Source: Enterobacteriaceae bacterium (GTDB lineage: Bacteria > Pseudomonadota > Gammaproteobacteria > Enterobacterales > Enterobacteriaceae). Taken from it: a stretch of DNA of 43,863 bases. Location of the stretch: contig JAIRVT010000002.1 of assembly GCA_031253755.1 (NCBI GenBank), positions 1-43,863 of the forward strand, in the 5' to 3' direction. The position numbers and the translations under genes were made by a program. Positions 8,902-16,793 of the stretch are shown here, piece after piece (the first letter of the stretch is position 1; each line of letters opens with the position of its first letter). The notes beneath the pieces were generated by a model. That model searched no databases and was not told the origin of the DNA. It worked only from the letters and a program-made list of their open reading frames with translations.

Positions 8902-9369
8902 TCACTCAATACATTTCTTTAACAGCTCATTGCTCATTACAGCGCCGTTGACAGCGGTTAAAGACCATGCCGTTTTGGGTTCGTGGGTCAGATAGGATAA
9001 TTGCGCACCGCGCAGAGGGCCGTAGACTTCGACGATTTTATCGATTAATTGGTTCGTTGTAACATCACTGTCCGGCACGATGGGTGCGACGACTAATGTC
9101 GTGCCATTACTGGCAATCACACTGGTGATTTTCTTATCTATCGAATTTGCGCCATACATTTTTACATCATGATACAGCGATGGAATGACAGGCCCGTATT
9201 GCCATTTAGAGAAAAAATCATCAATAACAGGCTTGTCATAGATCTTCAGAGACCACGACTGAACATAAAACATTAACTTCTGTAATTTCATCGGGGTAAG
9301 ATCGACAATTCTGCCATCTATCGCTCTCTGGATGAAGGCGTTAGCGACAGCAACCGTTGAATATGCCAT
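8902..9369 (-). CDS. Panacea-domain (DUF4065) protein, candidate antitoxin PanA
   Basis: The 155-residue protein carries the Panacea/DUF4065 pattern: AVANAFIQRA near the start, LTPMKLQKLMFYVQSWSLKI (about residues 25-45) and FSKWQYGPVIPSLYHDVKMY (about 53-72), with a C-terminal helix region. Members include SocA-type and phage GepA-like proteins, and the domain is known to neutralise many unrelated toxins by direct binding. The adjacent downstream gene for a two-helix membrane protein would be the matching toxin; here the putative antitoxin comes first. GGGAGG four bases before ATG 9369 fixes the start. The 188 bases upstream up to the DUF2474 gene would hold the promoter. Confidence 0.85.
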   Translation of the reverse strand: MAYSTVAVANAFIQRAIDGRIVDLTPMKLQKLMFYVQSWSLKIYDKPVIDDFFSKWQYGPVIPSLYHDVKMYGANSIDKKITSVIASNGTTLVVAPIVPDSDVTTNQLIDKIVEVYGPLRGAQLSYLTHEPKTAWSLTAVNGAVMSNELLKKCIE

Positions 9370-9531
9370 TTTGCCTCCCACTTATCTATTGATGTCTATA
9401 AAACGCGGCTATTAAGTTGCCTAAGGTTTCTATGTTGCAGGTAATATTTTCATCATGTCAATATTTATCTCATCTTCATTTCCTTGAAAAAGAGCATGAT
9501 TAGTTTAATCATAGTTTAGCTTAATTTAATC

Positions 9532-9551
9532 CAACCACCCGAAGGTGGTTG
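9532..9551 (-). terminator. Hairpin after the cytochrome bd operon
   Basis: CAACCACC and GGTGGTTG form a perfect 8-bp stem with a CGAA loop seven bases past the DUF2474 stop. On the minus strand the tail is GATTAAATTAAG, T-poor, so termination strength is uncertain. Confidence 0.55.
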
Positions 9552-9557
9552 TAGGGT

Positions 9558-9770
9558 TTACTTGATTTTCATTCCGGCCGTGGTCATTAAGAAACGAAAT
9601 AATGTGGAAACCGCGTAAAGTGCGAAGACACTGCCAAACCAAATAATCACCATCCAGCCCAATCGTTTCCATAATGGAGAGGAATTAGACGAAGAGGAAC
9701 TAGACAGAGAAGAACTGGCCTCTGTTTTAATGGTAGCCTTGGTCATGGGTGATTTTTCCTCGGAAGACAT
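9558..9770 (-). CDS. DUF2474 small membrane subunit of the bd oxidase operon
   Basis: A 70-residue single-span protein: a serine-rich cytoplasmic start (EASSSLSSSSSSNSS), then PLWKRLGWMVIIWFGSVFAL, the typical DUF2474 segment, and a second hydrophobic stretch ending LMTTAGMKIK. DUF2474 genes sit behind CIO-type cydAB pairs, and small single-helix subunits (CydX-like) stabilise bd oxidases; the same role is inferred here. ATG 9770 has GGAG six bases upstream and overlaps the end of cydB by 44 bases; ATG 9746 with GAGGA is an alternative. The serine run is unusually long and is encoded by an AG/TC-rich repeat. Confidence 0.8.
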   Translation of the reverse strand: MSSEEKSPMTKATIKTEASSSLSSSSSSNSSPLWKRLGWMVIIWFGSVFALYAVSTLFRFLMTTAGMKIK

Positions 9771-10734
9771 AATAACTCCAACAGGTGTATGCCAATATGA
9801 CAGGGATAATAAACAGCGCGCCAACGAGCATAAAACCCAGTGATTGAGGCGGAGAGGCTGCCTCTTCATAACTGATAAAGGGTGGAATGATATTGGGCCA
9901 GATACTGATCCCTAAACCGCTGAATCCCATGAAAACCAGCAATAAGGCTGCCAGAAAAGGGATGTAATGGCTGTGGCGCGGGCTGGCAACCAGCAGCTTC
10001 CAGCCTGACCACAAAACCAGTAATGGCACAGGCAGAAAGAAAAACAGATTAGGCAGGCTGAACCAACGTGCGGAAATAGCCGGATGTGCCAGCGGCGTCC
10101 AAAGGCTGATAACGGCGATCATCGCCAACATCAACAGCACTAACGGCCGCAGAATACGAAACATCTGTTGTTGCAGGTGTCCTTCGGTTTTCATAATCAG
10201 CCAGCCACAGCCCAATAATCCATAGGCAACCAGCAGGCCAGCACCACAAAATAAAGGGAAAGGCGTCAACCAATCAAACGCGCCGCCGGCATAAGCCCGG
10301 TTTTCAACCGGAAAACCCTCAATCACCGCACCGACAACAACACCTTGGGCAAACGTGGCAATCATGGAACCGACCATAAATGCCCGATCCCAAACAGGCT
10401 GATGCGCTGGCGTGGCCTTGAAACGGAACTCAAATGCCACGCCCCGGAACAGTAACCCCAGTAACATAATCATTAATGGGATCGCCAGCGCATCCAAAAT
10501 AACGGCATAAGCCAGCGGAAACGCACCGAATAACCCGGCACCGCCGAGCACCAGCCAGGTTTCATTGCCATCCCAGACCGGCGCGACAGAATTCATCATC
10601 AAATCGCGGTCTGATTGCTGCTTAATCATCGGATACAAAATGCCGATGCCCAGATCAAAGCCATCCATCACAATGTACATCATGGTGCTGAACACAATGA
10701 TCAGAAACCAAATCAGGGGAAGGTCAATACCCAT
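9727..10734 (-). CDS. cydB: Cytochrome bd-type quinol oxidase subunit II (CIO type)
   Basis: This is the second subunit of a heme-copper-independent terminal oxidase that passes electrons from quinol to oxygen in the inner membrane. The 335-residue protein has eight to nine membrane segments and the family start LPLIWFLIIVFSTMMYIVMD followed by GFDLGIGILYPM and VAPVWDGNETWLVLGGAGLF. Its length is that of the cyanide-insensitive (CioB) group rather than the roughly 380 of E. coli CydB. It begins inside the last codons of cydA (11-base overlap) and its own end overlaps the DUF2474 gene, so all three are translationally coupled. Confidence 0.94.
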   Translation of the reverse strand: MGIDLPLIWFLIIVFSTMMYIVMDGFDLGIGILYPMIKQQSDRDLMMNSVAPVWDGNETWLVLGGAGLFGAFPLAYAVILDALAIPLMIMLLGLLFRGVAFEFRFKATPAHQPVWDRAFMVGSMIATFAQGVVVGAVIEGFPVENRAYAGGAFDWLTPFPLFCGAGLLVAYGLLGCGWLIMKTEGHLQQQMFRILRPLVLLMLAMIAVISLWTPLAHPAISARWFSLPNLFFFLPVPLLVLWSGWKLLVASPRHSHYIPFLAALLLVFMGFSGLGISIWPNIIPPFISYEEAASPPQSLGFMLVGALFIIPVILAYTCWSYYVFRGKITHDQGYH

Positions 10735-12061
10735 TTGTTAACTCCTTATCAGTGCCTTTTCTAATAAGTTTCATCATATAGATGTAGCCGGCACCAAAAA
10801 CGGCGCTGTAGACGACAAAGAAAACCAGCAGGCTGATACTCATGTGAAATTCGCCATGCGCCGAAACCGCATCTTTGGTGCGCAACAAACCATAGACAAC
10901 CCACGGCTGGCGACCGATTTCCGTGGTGAACCAGCCCGCCAATATGGCGATCAGGCCGGAGGGTGCCATCAACAGCATAAAGCGCAGGAAAAACCGGTTC
11001 TGATACAAACGTTTTTTATACCGTAGCCAGAGGCTCCAGATGCCTGCCGCGATCATCAGAATCCCCAGCCCGACCATAATGCGAAATGACCAGAACACCA
11101 TCAAGGCGTTGGGGCGATCTTCCGGTGCAAACTCTTTCAACGCCGGAACCTGTTTATCCGTGCTGTGTGTCAGGATCAGGCTGGCAAGATAGGGAATTTC
11201 AACCGCGTAGCGGGTCTTTTCGGCCGCCTGATCGGGAATGCCGAATAAGATCAGCGGTGTCGCTTCGCCGGGATGATTCTCCCAATGGCCTTCTATGGCG
11301 GCGATTTTAGCCGGCTGGTGTTTCAGGGTATTCAGGCCATGATGATCACCAATCAGAGCCTGTAACGGCGCAAGCACCAGAATCAGCCACATCGCCATTG
11401 ACAGCATTTTCTGCATCGCCGTTGAGTTATGTCCTTTCAGCAGATGCCATGCGGCGGAAGCGGCGATAAAAAAGGCGGAAGCCAGAAATGCGGCGGTTGC
11501 CATATGCAGCAGCCGGTAGGGGAAAGAGGGATTGAAGACAATCGCCAGCCAGTCGACAGGCACTACCCGATTATTGATAATTTCATGGCCTTGTGGCGTC
11601 TGCATCCAGCTATTGGACGACAGGATCCAGAACATCGAAATAATCGTACCGAGTGCCACCATACAGGTGGCAAAAAAGTGCAGTTTCTCTCCCACCTTAT
11701 GCCAGCCGAACAGCATCACGCCCAAAAAACCGGCCTCAAGGAAAAAGGCGGTCAACACTTCATAAACCAACAGCGGGCCGGTAATGGCGCCGGCAAAATC
11801 AGAGAAAAAACTCCAGTTAGTGCCGAACTGATACGCCATCACCAAACCGGAAACCACGCCCATGCCGAAATTAACCGCAAAAATTTTCGACCAGAAGTGG
11901 TAGAGGGTTTTATAATCGGTGTGACGTGTTTTCAGCCAGAGACCTTCCAATAACGCCAAAAAACTGGCGAGGCCGATAGTAATGGCGGGAAAAATAATGT
12001 GAAAAGAAACGGTAAATGCAAACTGTATCCTTGCCAGATCAAGGGCACTTAATCCAAACAT
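10724..12061 (-). CDS. cydA: Cytochrome bd-type quinol oxidase subunit I (CIO type)
   Basis: Heme-bearing catalytic subunit of the bd oxidase. The 445-residue protein has the family start ALDLARIQFAFTVSFHIIFP with the high-spin heme ligand His at residue 21, the proton/heme Glu pair in YEVLTAFFLEAGFLG, the second heme His in YRLLHMATAAF, Arg and Met ligands in FWSFRIMVGLG, and the GRQPW motif. The quinol loop is short (no long Q-loop insert), and together with the DUF2474 partner this points to the CioA-type, cyanide-tolerant subgroup; this subtype is inference. GAGG lies six bases before ATG. It is the first gene of a three-gene operon. Confidence 0.94.
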   Translation of the reverse strand: MFGLSALDLARIQFAFTVSFHIIFPAITIGLASFLALLEGLWLKTRHTDYKTLYHFWSKIFAVNFGMGVVSGLVMAYQFGTNWSFFSDFAGAITGPLLVYEVLTAFFLEAGFLGVMLFGWHKVGEKLHFFATCMVALGTIISMFWILSSNSWMQTPQGHEIINNRVVPVDWLAIVFNPSFPYRLLHMATAAFLASAFFIAASAAWHLLKGHNSTAMQKMLSMAMWLILVLAPLQALIGDHHGLNTLKHQPAKIAAIEGHWENHPGEATPLILFGIPDQAAEKTRYAVEIPYLASLILTHSTDKQVPALKEFAPEDRPNALMVFWSFRIMVGLGILMIAAGIWSLWLRYKKRLYQNRFFLRFMLLMAPSGLIAILAGWFTTEIGRQPWVVYGLLRTKDAVSAHGEFHMSISLLVFFVVYSAVFGAGYIYMMKLIRKGTDKELTNGY

Positions 12062-12398
12062 CGTGGCCTCTTTATTGATTATTTAAATGAAAAACAGACG
12101 AAATAAAAACGTGCGGATAAGTAGAACACAGGTGTTTTATCTATAACAGTAACAGTTATTTGTTTATTGGCTATAACAGTTGAATTGAAGATTGGATAAT
12201 AGCGGGGAAATATAGGGCAATTAGATAAAATTGGCAGATGTGATTTATTTTATTATCTGGTAATTCATAACCGAATTTTTTATCTTTCATAATATATTTT
12301 TTAAATTTTTATTAAGAACGGAATCATTTATATTAGTTATGGTTTATTGGTGTTGGGATATAGGTGTTTATTGCTATATCCCGGAAGGTTTTTTATAT
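12062..12398. other. AT-rich region upstream of the bd oxidase operon
   Basis: The 337 bases should carry the oxidase promoter. I see a direct repeat CTATAACAGT (near 12140 and 12170) but no confident promoter or FNR/ArcA-type site, and no gene. Confidence 0.4.
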
Positions 12399-12668
12399 TT
12401 ACGTTGGGGAAAATGAAATTGCGGCTTCCACAATGCAATCATTATTAATTCTAAGCTTAACTACTTTACCATTTATCATGGCTGATAATAAAGTCATATA
12501 TATTATTATATTGCTCGTTGCGTTACCACCTTGTAATTTAGAAGTGTACTGTGTGTGATCAGAAGCTGATTGATATCCCACACTGGCATAATAATCCTTA
12601 CTATCAGTAAAATCAGCACGCGTAGGAATTAATAAAAATATTTTTGCATCAACATAAATATCACTCAT
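12399..12668 (-). CDS. Unassigned small protein, paralogue of its upstream neighbour
   Basis: I do not recognise the family with certainty. The 89-residue product has no signal peptide or membrane segment and is rich in beta-type residues. The segment YMTLLSAMINGKVVKLRIN followed by a single Cys resembles the LLSA-x(3)-GK-x-V-x-L ... C pattern common in small OB-fold, toxin-B-subunit-like proteins; this is a weak pattern match only. The gene upstream at 12830-13153 shares the layout (IY..., IPT, I-x-M, LS-x(4)-GK, Cys, I-x-I). GGAG seven bases before ATG 12668 supports translation. Base composition is much lower in GC than the flanking genes, suggesting acquired DNA. Confidence 0.7.
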   Translation of the reverse strand: MSDIYVDAKIFLLIPTRADFTDSKDYYASVGYQSASDHTQYTSKLQGGNATSNIIIYMTLLSAMINGKVVKLRINNDCIVEAAISFSPT

Positions 12669-12829
12669 AATAATACTCCAATATATTTAGTTAATTAAAT
12701 GTGATAAATACTATTCTAAATGGTATTTATTTCTATATGAAATGGCAGCACATACCTTTACGATTTGTTTAGTGATAACTAATTGTCATTATATATTTAA
12801 TTGTTGAATCTAATCTAGATGTTATTCAT

Positions 12830-13153
12830 TTACTCAGGAGAGTCGTCCATTGTAATGGAAATAATATGGCAATATGAGTCAATTGATTCTAATATCAATT
12901 CAGAAATTTCCTTTCCAGATATTACGGATAATACAAACATGTTAATAATATTATTTCTGTATGGTCCATCTTGCATTGAGATAGCAAAATTTCCTCTTAT
13001 TGGGTCATTTTTTTCATTATATCCTTGATATCTTACATCAATATTTTCTTGATCATAATAAGATTCGCTGGTCGGAATTGTAATGCCATAAATGAGTGCT
13101 CTCTTAATATAAATTTTATTAATTTCTTTCTGCATTGGATTTTGATTGGCCAT
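12830..13153 (-). CDS. Unassigned small protein, paralogue of its downstream neighbour
   Basis: A 107-residue product, no signal peptide seen. It parallels the 89-residue neighbour: INKIYIKRALIYGITIPTSE aligns with IYVDAKIFLLIPTRA, and NIINMFVLSVISGKEI-x(9)-DSYCHIISI aligns with NIIIYMTLLSAMINGKVV-x(5)-NDCIVEAAI. The acidic end (TMDDSPE) is extra. AAGGAA lies six bases before the ATG. The 161-bp gap to the next gene and the absence of a clear terminator leave open whether they form one transcript. Function unknown; a pairwise relation to its neighbour is all the sequence supports. Confidence 0.7.
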   Translation of the reverse strand: MANQNPMQKEINKIYIKRALIYGITIPTSESYYDQENIDVRYQGYNEKNDPIRGNFAISMQDGPYRNNIINMFVLSVISGKEISELILESIDSYCHIISITMDDSPE

Positions 13154-13602
13154 AATGTATTCCTTTCTATGTAACTGTATTTTATAAATAAAATAACCAT
13201 TAGTATGTTTTTTTGAAATTAGTTTACCGATACGTTGAACTTATTTTTAACCTAATTTCAGTGTAGTTGCTGTTTTTTATTCTGCAAATTATTTGGTTAT
13301 ATTTTTAGTGATAAATAATAATTCATTATTTTAATTTGTGAGTATTTGATATTTCTTATTATATTTGTTTTATTGTTTTTATTTTGAATGAGTTTTTATT
13401 TCATATACTTCACTGTTTTTAAGGAGTTATATTTAAATTAAATAATCTTATTAATTAAACTAAAAGCATCATTCATATTTCATTATTAAACTGGAAATAA
13501 AAATCTCTTATCACTCAACGCGGTTGGATAACACCAACAAAGAGGCAACACAAAAAACCCTGTGTATAATAACGCACATTGTCTGCACTAAGAGCCTGAT
13601 CC
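13154..13602. other. AT-rich divergent promoter region
   Basis: The 449 bases separate the minus-strand small genes from the ydcR-like gene. Most is very AT-rich without recognisable structure. A perfect TATAAT at 13565-13570 lies 33 bases before the ydcR-like start, without a good -35. ACCAACAAAGAGGCAAC (13531-13548) matches the inner part of an ERIC end. Confidence 0.45.
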
Positions 13603-15057
13603 ATGACGCGTTATGAACAATTGGCAGCCACCATCCGCCAACAGATCGAAGATGATATCTGGCAAGTGGATGACCGTTTGCCGTCACTGCGGGAATCCGT
13701 GAAATCATCCGGAATGAGCCTGATGACCGTATTGCAAGCCTATCAATTACTGGAAAGTCAAGGCTGGATCGTCGCCCGTCCACAGTCGGGCTATTACGTT
13801 GCCCAACGGATAAAACCGTTTGCAGCGGCAAAAGGCGGCAAGAAGCTGAACCTGAGTGAAAACGTGGCGATTAGCGCCTCCATTTTTGATGTGTTGCAAG
13901 CGTGTAAAGACCCAACGATTGTGCCTTTTGGCTCCGCATTTCCCGATCCCTCCCTGCTGGCCGAATCCCGGCTGGCAAAAACACTGGCTTCCGTCGCCCG
14001 CCGTTTTGTGGCCAATACCGGCTCTGTGAATAATAGCTATGTAAATAACAGTTATCTGGCTAGCCTGCCGCCGGGCAATGAACAGTTACGGCGTAATATT
14101 TCCCGCCGTTATGCTGCGCAAGGCATCCATGTTTCTCCCGATGAAATCGTCATCACGGCAGGGGCGATGGAATCGCTGAGCTTCAGTTTGCAGTGCGTCA
14201 CATCTCCCGGAGATTGGGTGGTGATTGAATCGCCGGCTTTTTATGGTGCATTACAGGCGATAGAACGGTTGCGCCTGAAAGCCATTGCCATCAAAACCGA
14301 TCCGAAAACCGGCATTGATCTGGATGTGCTGGAAGAGGTGGCCGGGAAATACCCGATAAAAGCCTGCTGGCTTATGTCCCGTTTCCAGAATCCGTTGTGC
14401 GTCAGTATGCCGACAGACAACAAACAGCGGTTGGTGGAAATCCTGGACCGTCACGGAATTACTCTGATTGAAGATGACGTTTATGGCGAATTGTATTTTG
14501 ATCAGAACCCGCCGCTGCCCATCAAAGCGTGGGATAAAGAAAATAACGTCATGCACTGTGCCTCTTTCTCCAAATGCCTTGCGCCGGGTTATCGTGTCGG
14601 TTGGGTCGCCGCCGGAAAGCACGCGTTAAAAATCCAGCAGTTGCAGATGATGAGTACCGTTTCAGCCAGTATTCCGACCCAATTGGCGATTGCCGAATAT
14701 TTAACTCAGGGAGGGTATGATAACCACATCCGGCGATTGAGGCGTCAATTGGAACAGCGGCAGCTACAAATGTTGCGGGCCGTGAGTGAATATTTTCCCC
14801 ACTCGGTCAAAGTGAACAGTACCAGAGGCGGCTATTTTATCTGGCTGGAGTTCGAAACGCCTTTCAGTGCCAATCGGTTATATCAACTGGCGTTAGCGAA
14901 AGGCATCAGTATTGCGCCCGGCAGCATGTTTTCCACCAGTTCCCAGTTTGACCATGCGTTTCGTCTGAACACGTCATTTGCATGGAACGAAACACAGGCC
15001 GCTGCGATGAAAACACTGGGAAGTTTGTGCCATATGTTGTTAAAAGAAGACGGGTAA
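13603..15057 (+). CDS. ydcR: MocR-family PLP-dependent regulator, YdcR-like
   Basis: This is a GntR-type winged helix fused to an aminotransferase fold (484 residues). The N-terminal reader is MTRYEQLAATIRQQIEDDIW with RLPSLRESVKSSGMSLMTVL as the recognition region, closely like E. coli YdcR. The class I aminotransferase part runs from about residue 100 and keeps LPPGNEQLRR, ITAGAMESL, LIEDDVYGELYF and the PLP lysine in SFSKCLAPGYRVGWVAAGKH. Members act as transcription factors that sense PLP or amino acids; targets here are unknown. Two oddities: a duplicated VNNSY stretch just before LASLPPGN, and FQNPLCVS where YdcR has SQNPLG. ATG 13603 is the family start. A HutD/Ves gene follows. Confidence 0.9.
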   Translation: MTRYEQLAATIRQQIEDDIWQVDDRLPSLRESVKSSGMSLMTVLQAYQLLESQGWIVARPQSGYYVAQRIKPFAAAKGGKKLNLSENVAISASIFDVLQACKDPTIVPFGSAFPDPSLLAESRLAKTLASVARRFVANTGSVNNSYVNNSYLASLPPGNEQLRRNISRRYAAQGIHVSPDEIVITAGAMESLSFSLQCVTSPGDWVVIESPAFYGALQAIERLRLKAIAIKTDPKTGIDLDVLEEVAGKYPIKACWLMSRFQNPLCVSMPTDNKQRLVEILDRHGITLIEDDVYGELYFDQNPPLPIKAWDKENNVMHCASFSKCLAPGYRVGWVAAGKHALKIQQLQMMSTVSASIPTQLAIAEYLTQGGYDNHIRRLRRQLEQRQLQMLRAVSEYFPHSVKVNSTRGGYFIWLEFETPFSANRLYQLALAKGISIAPGSMFSTSSQFDHAFRLNTSFAWNETQAAAMKTLGSLCHMLLKEDG

Positions 15058-15158
15058 TCAATCACATTTTGTCGGTTTTGGGGTTGCGACAAGCGAAATT
15101 ATTTGCGAACTTATAATTTGGTATTAAATGTCCTCTTTAGATGTCGCTTAGGTATAGC

Positions 15159-15197
15159 GGGCGCAGCCAACAAAGAGGCAACTTGAAAGACGACGGG
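15159..15197 (-). repeat. ERIC fragment, inverted
   Basis: GCGCAGCCAACAAAGAGGC followed by AACTTGAAAGACGACGGG is the inverse of the left half of ERIC. It ends beside GGGGAG, which serves as the ribosome site of the next gene. Confidence 0.65.
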
Positions 15198-15209
15198 GAG
15201 AGCATACGG

Positions 15210-15776
15210 ATGAAAAGTTTCGATTATGCGGCGTTACCAAGAGAACAATGGGCAGGCGGGATAGGGGAAGTCAGGGATATTGTTTGCTGGCCGGTGGCTG
15301 ATGATTTCGCTTGGCGTGTCTGTTTTACATCCATTCAGCAAAATGGGCCGTTGGGGCAATTCCCGGATATTGATCGCGCAATGGTATTATTGAAAGGCAA
15401 GGGTGTAAGGCTGACCAGTCCGGGTTTTCTGGAACATGAGCTGGTGGAAAAAATGAAACCTTTTTATTTTTCCGGTGATGTACGGGGTCAGGTTGAGTTA
15501 TTGGACGGCCCGGTACAGTGCTTCAATATCATGACCCGTCGGCCGGATTGGACAGCTGAAATCTCTTTTGTGACCGATGCACGGAATTTACCGACTTCCC
15601 ACAGTGGTGTGCTGTACGTCCTGAAAGGGCGCTGGGAAATGACCGGCACAAATGTTGTACAATTTGCTTTTGGTCAGGGCGGATATTGGTTCCCGGACGA
15701 CATGCGCAAAGGCGCACTCAAGCCATTAGTCCCGGACAGCCAGTTATTATGGGTGGATTTACATCCGGATGGATAA
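15210..15776 (+). CDS. ves: HutD/Ves family protein
   Basis: A 188-residue bicupin-like protein of the HutD/Ves (DUF886) family: WRVCFTSIQQNGPLGQFPDI followed by DRAMVLLKGKGVRL near residue 30-65, FYFSGD, and CFNIMTRRPDWTAE, the invariant NIMTRR-type motif. E. coli Ves is a cold/environmental stress gene; HutD members are tied to histidine use. No hut genes are near, so the Ves name rests on overall likeness and is tentative. The frame is open back to 15141, but that part is an ERIC fragment; GGGGAG (15195-15200) lies nine bases before ATG 15210, fixing the start. It may be cotranscribed with the MocR gene 150 bp upstream. Confidence 0.85.
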   Translation: MKSFDYAALPREQWAGGIGEVRDIVCWPVADDFAWRVCFTSIQQNGPLGQFPDIDRAMVLLKGKGVRLTSPGFLEHELVEKMKPFYFSGDVRGQVELLDGPVQCFNIMTRRPDWTAEISFVTDARNLPTSHSGVLYVLKGRWEMTGTNVVQFAFGQGGYWFPDDMRKGALKPLVPDSQLLWVDLHPDG

Positions 15777-15892
15777 TCGAACGCCGGGAATATTCTGCAA
15801 TTTCTGTTATTGAAAGCAGGGCAGAATATTCCCGGTGGGTGCGAAGTTGGATGGTGCATTATAATTTCAATAGTCAGGTTTTAATTAATAAT

Positions 15893-15914
15893 AAAAAGGC
15901 CATGTATGGCCTTT
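15893..15914 (-). terminator. Terminator of the first Tad2-like operon
   Basis: On the minus strand AAAGGCCAT-AC-ATGGCCTTT is followed by TTATTATT after five T (complement of 15893-15897). It ends the operon that runs from 18978 to 15940, and sits between it and the convergent ves-like gene. Confidence 0.85.
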
Positions 15915-15939
15915 AGGGAAATAAAGAGTGGGATTAGAA

Positions 15940-16677
15940 TTATTCCCAATTAAAACCAAAAGTTTTCGTTCCTGTTTGCTTTAATACAGTCCCCAATTTT
16001 ATTGCGTCATCATTAGAATAAGTACCCGCGTTAAGACTCCAATCGGGCGAATATGACCCAAGATTATAGATGCGAGCATCAACAGTAACAGTAAGATTTT
16101 TATTCAGTAGCTCCGTTACTTTCTGTTCATTATTCGGGCTGGCAACTAGTTTCATCCATATTGCATTTTGAGGTTCGCGATAAAAAAACATTGCAATGCT
16201 TGCAACATCTGTGCTGGTTTTCAACCCTGCCAGAGTACCGAAAGGTGATTCATTACCTGTCAAATACCCTGTGGGAGAAATATATCCCCAATCTTTCTGG
16301 TTATTGACGGTATCTACACCAGCGTCTGAGGTGAGATCGAAAGATAGCATATAATTATCGTACAGTTCCCAATTGCAAGAGAGCATATCTTGTCTGCTTA
16401 TCGCCCAAGGGAAAATAGTATTACCTCCGGTTACCTGCAATATATTAGTTATATTTTGCGGACCATTATACTCAGGTATCAGATAGGAATCAGTAGGCCA
16501 GGTATTGCGGCTTACAGGATGACCACGGAATAAATTGTTCATTGCCCACGCAAAAGAATATAGGGGGGCAACGAAAACATCCTCAAGGGTCATGGTTGCT
16601 GTGTATGTCACTTCAGGATGAAATTGCTCTGGTTTAAATGAACATACTGTGCTTGCTAATAGATTAACATCAGACAT
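15940..16677 (-). CDS. Tad2-like (DUF2829) two-domain protein A
   Basis: A 245-residue cytosolic-looking protein, first defined here by its paralogues. Residues 1-25 hold the family's CSFKPEQF motif. Residues about 35-105 resemble DUF2829/Tad2: SFAWAMNNLFRG, then R-N-T-WP-x-D-SYL, and PWAISRQDMLSCNWE. Tad2 of phages binds and hides the Thoeris signal nucleotide. Residues about 110-245 form the array's own C-terminal domain (LSFDLTS, KDWGYISPTG, FGTLAGL, NKNLTVTVDARIYNLG, KLGTVLKQTGTKTFGFNWE), which I cannot assign. It closely resembles the protein at 27854-28606. It is last in a four-gene unit; a 45-bp conserved leader with GAGG gives the start. Function as a nucleotide sponge is inference. 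Confidence 0.85.
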   Translation of the reverse strand: MSDVNLLASTVCSFKPEQFHPEVTYTATMTLEDVFVAPLYSFAWAMNNLFRGHPVSRNTWPTDSYLIPEYNGPQNITNILQVTGGNTIFPWAISRQDMLSCNWELYDNYMLSFDLTSDAGVDTVNNQKDWGYISPTGYLTGNESPFGTLAGLKTSTDVASIAMFFYREPQNAIWMKLVASPNNEQKVTELLNKNLTVTVDARIYNLGSYSPDWSLNAGTYSNDDAIKLGTVLKQTGTKTFGFNWE

Positions 16678-16722
16678 AAATACCTCACTTAATGATTTAT
16701 TAATAAAGGTTATTTCATTCTG
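16678..16722 (-). repeat. Conserved 45-bp leader, copy before gene A
   Basis: The sequence just upstream of the start codon, on the minus strand, ends ATTAAGTGAGGTATTT before ATG and begins CAGAATGAAATAACC. It is nearly identical in front of five array genes and contains the GAGG ribosome site and a conserved ATG-AAA-TAA triplet set. Confidence 0.9.
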
Positions 16723-16748
16723 CTAGTCGTTTAATGATTATTATTATC

Positions 16749-16769
16749 TAAGGCCACGTAGTGGCCTTA
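16749..16769 (-). repeat. Internal GGCCAC hairpin between genes B and A
   Basis: TAAGGCCAC-GTA-GTGGCCTTA is a perfect 9-bp stem with a 3-base loop. Unlike the end-of-operon copies it lacks a following T run on the minus strand (GATAATAATAATC), so it may slow or process the transcript rather than end it. Confidence 0.75.
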
Positions 16770-16793
16770 ATAAATAACGTGTGGATTTGATTA

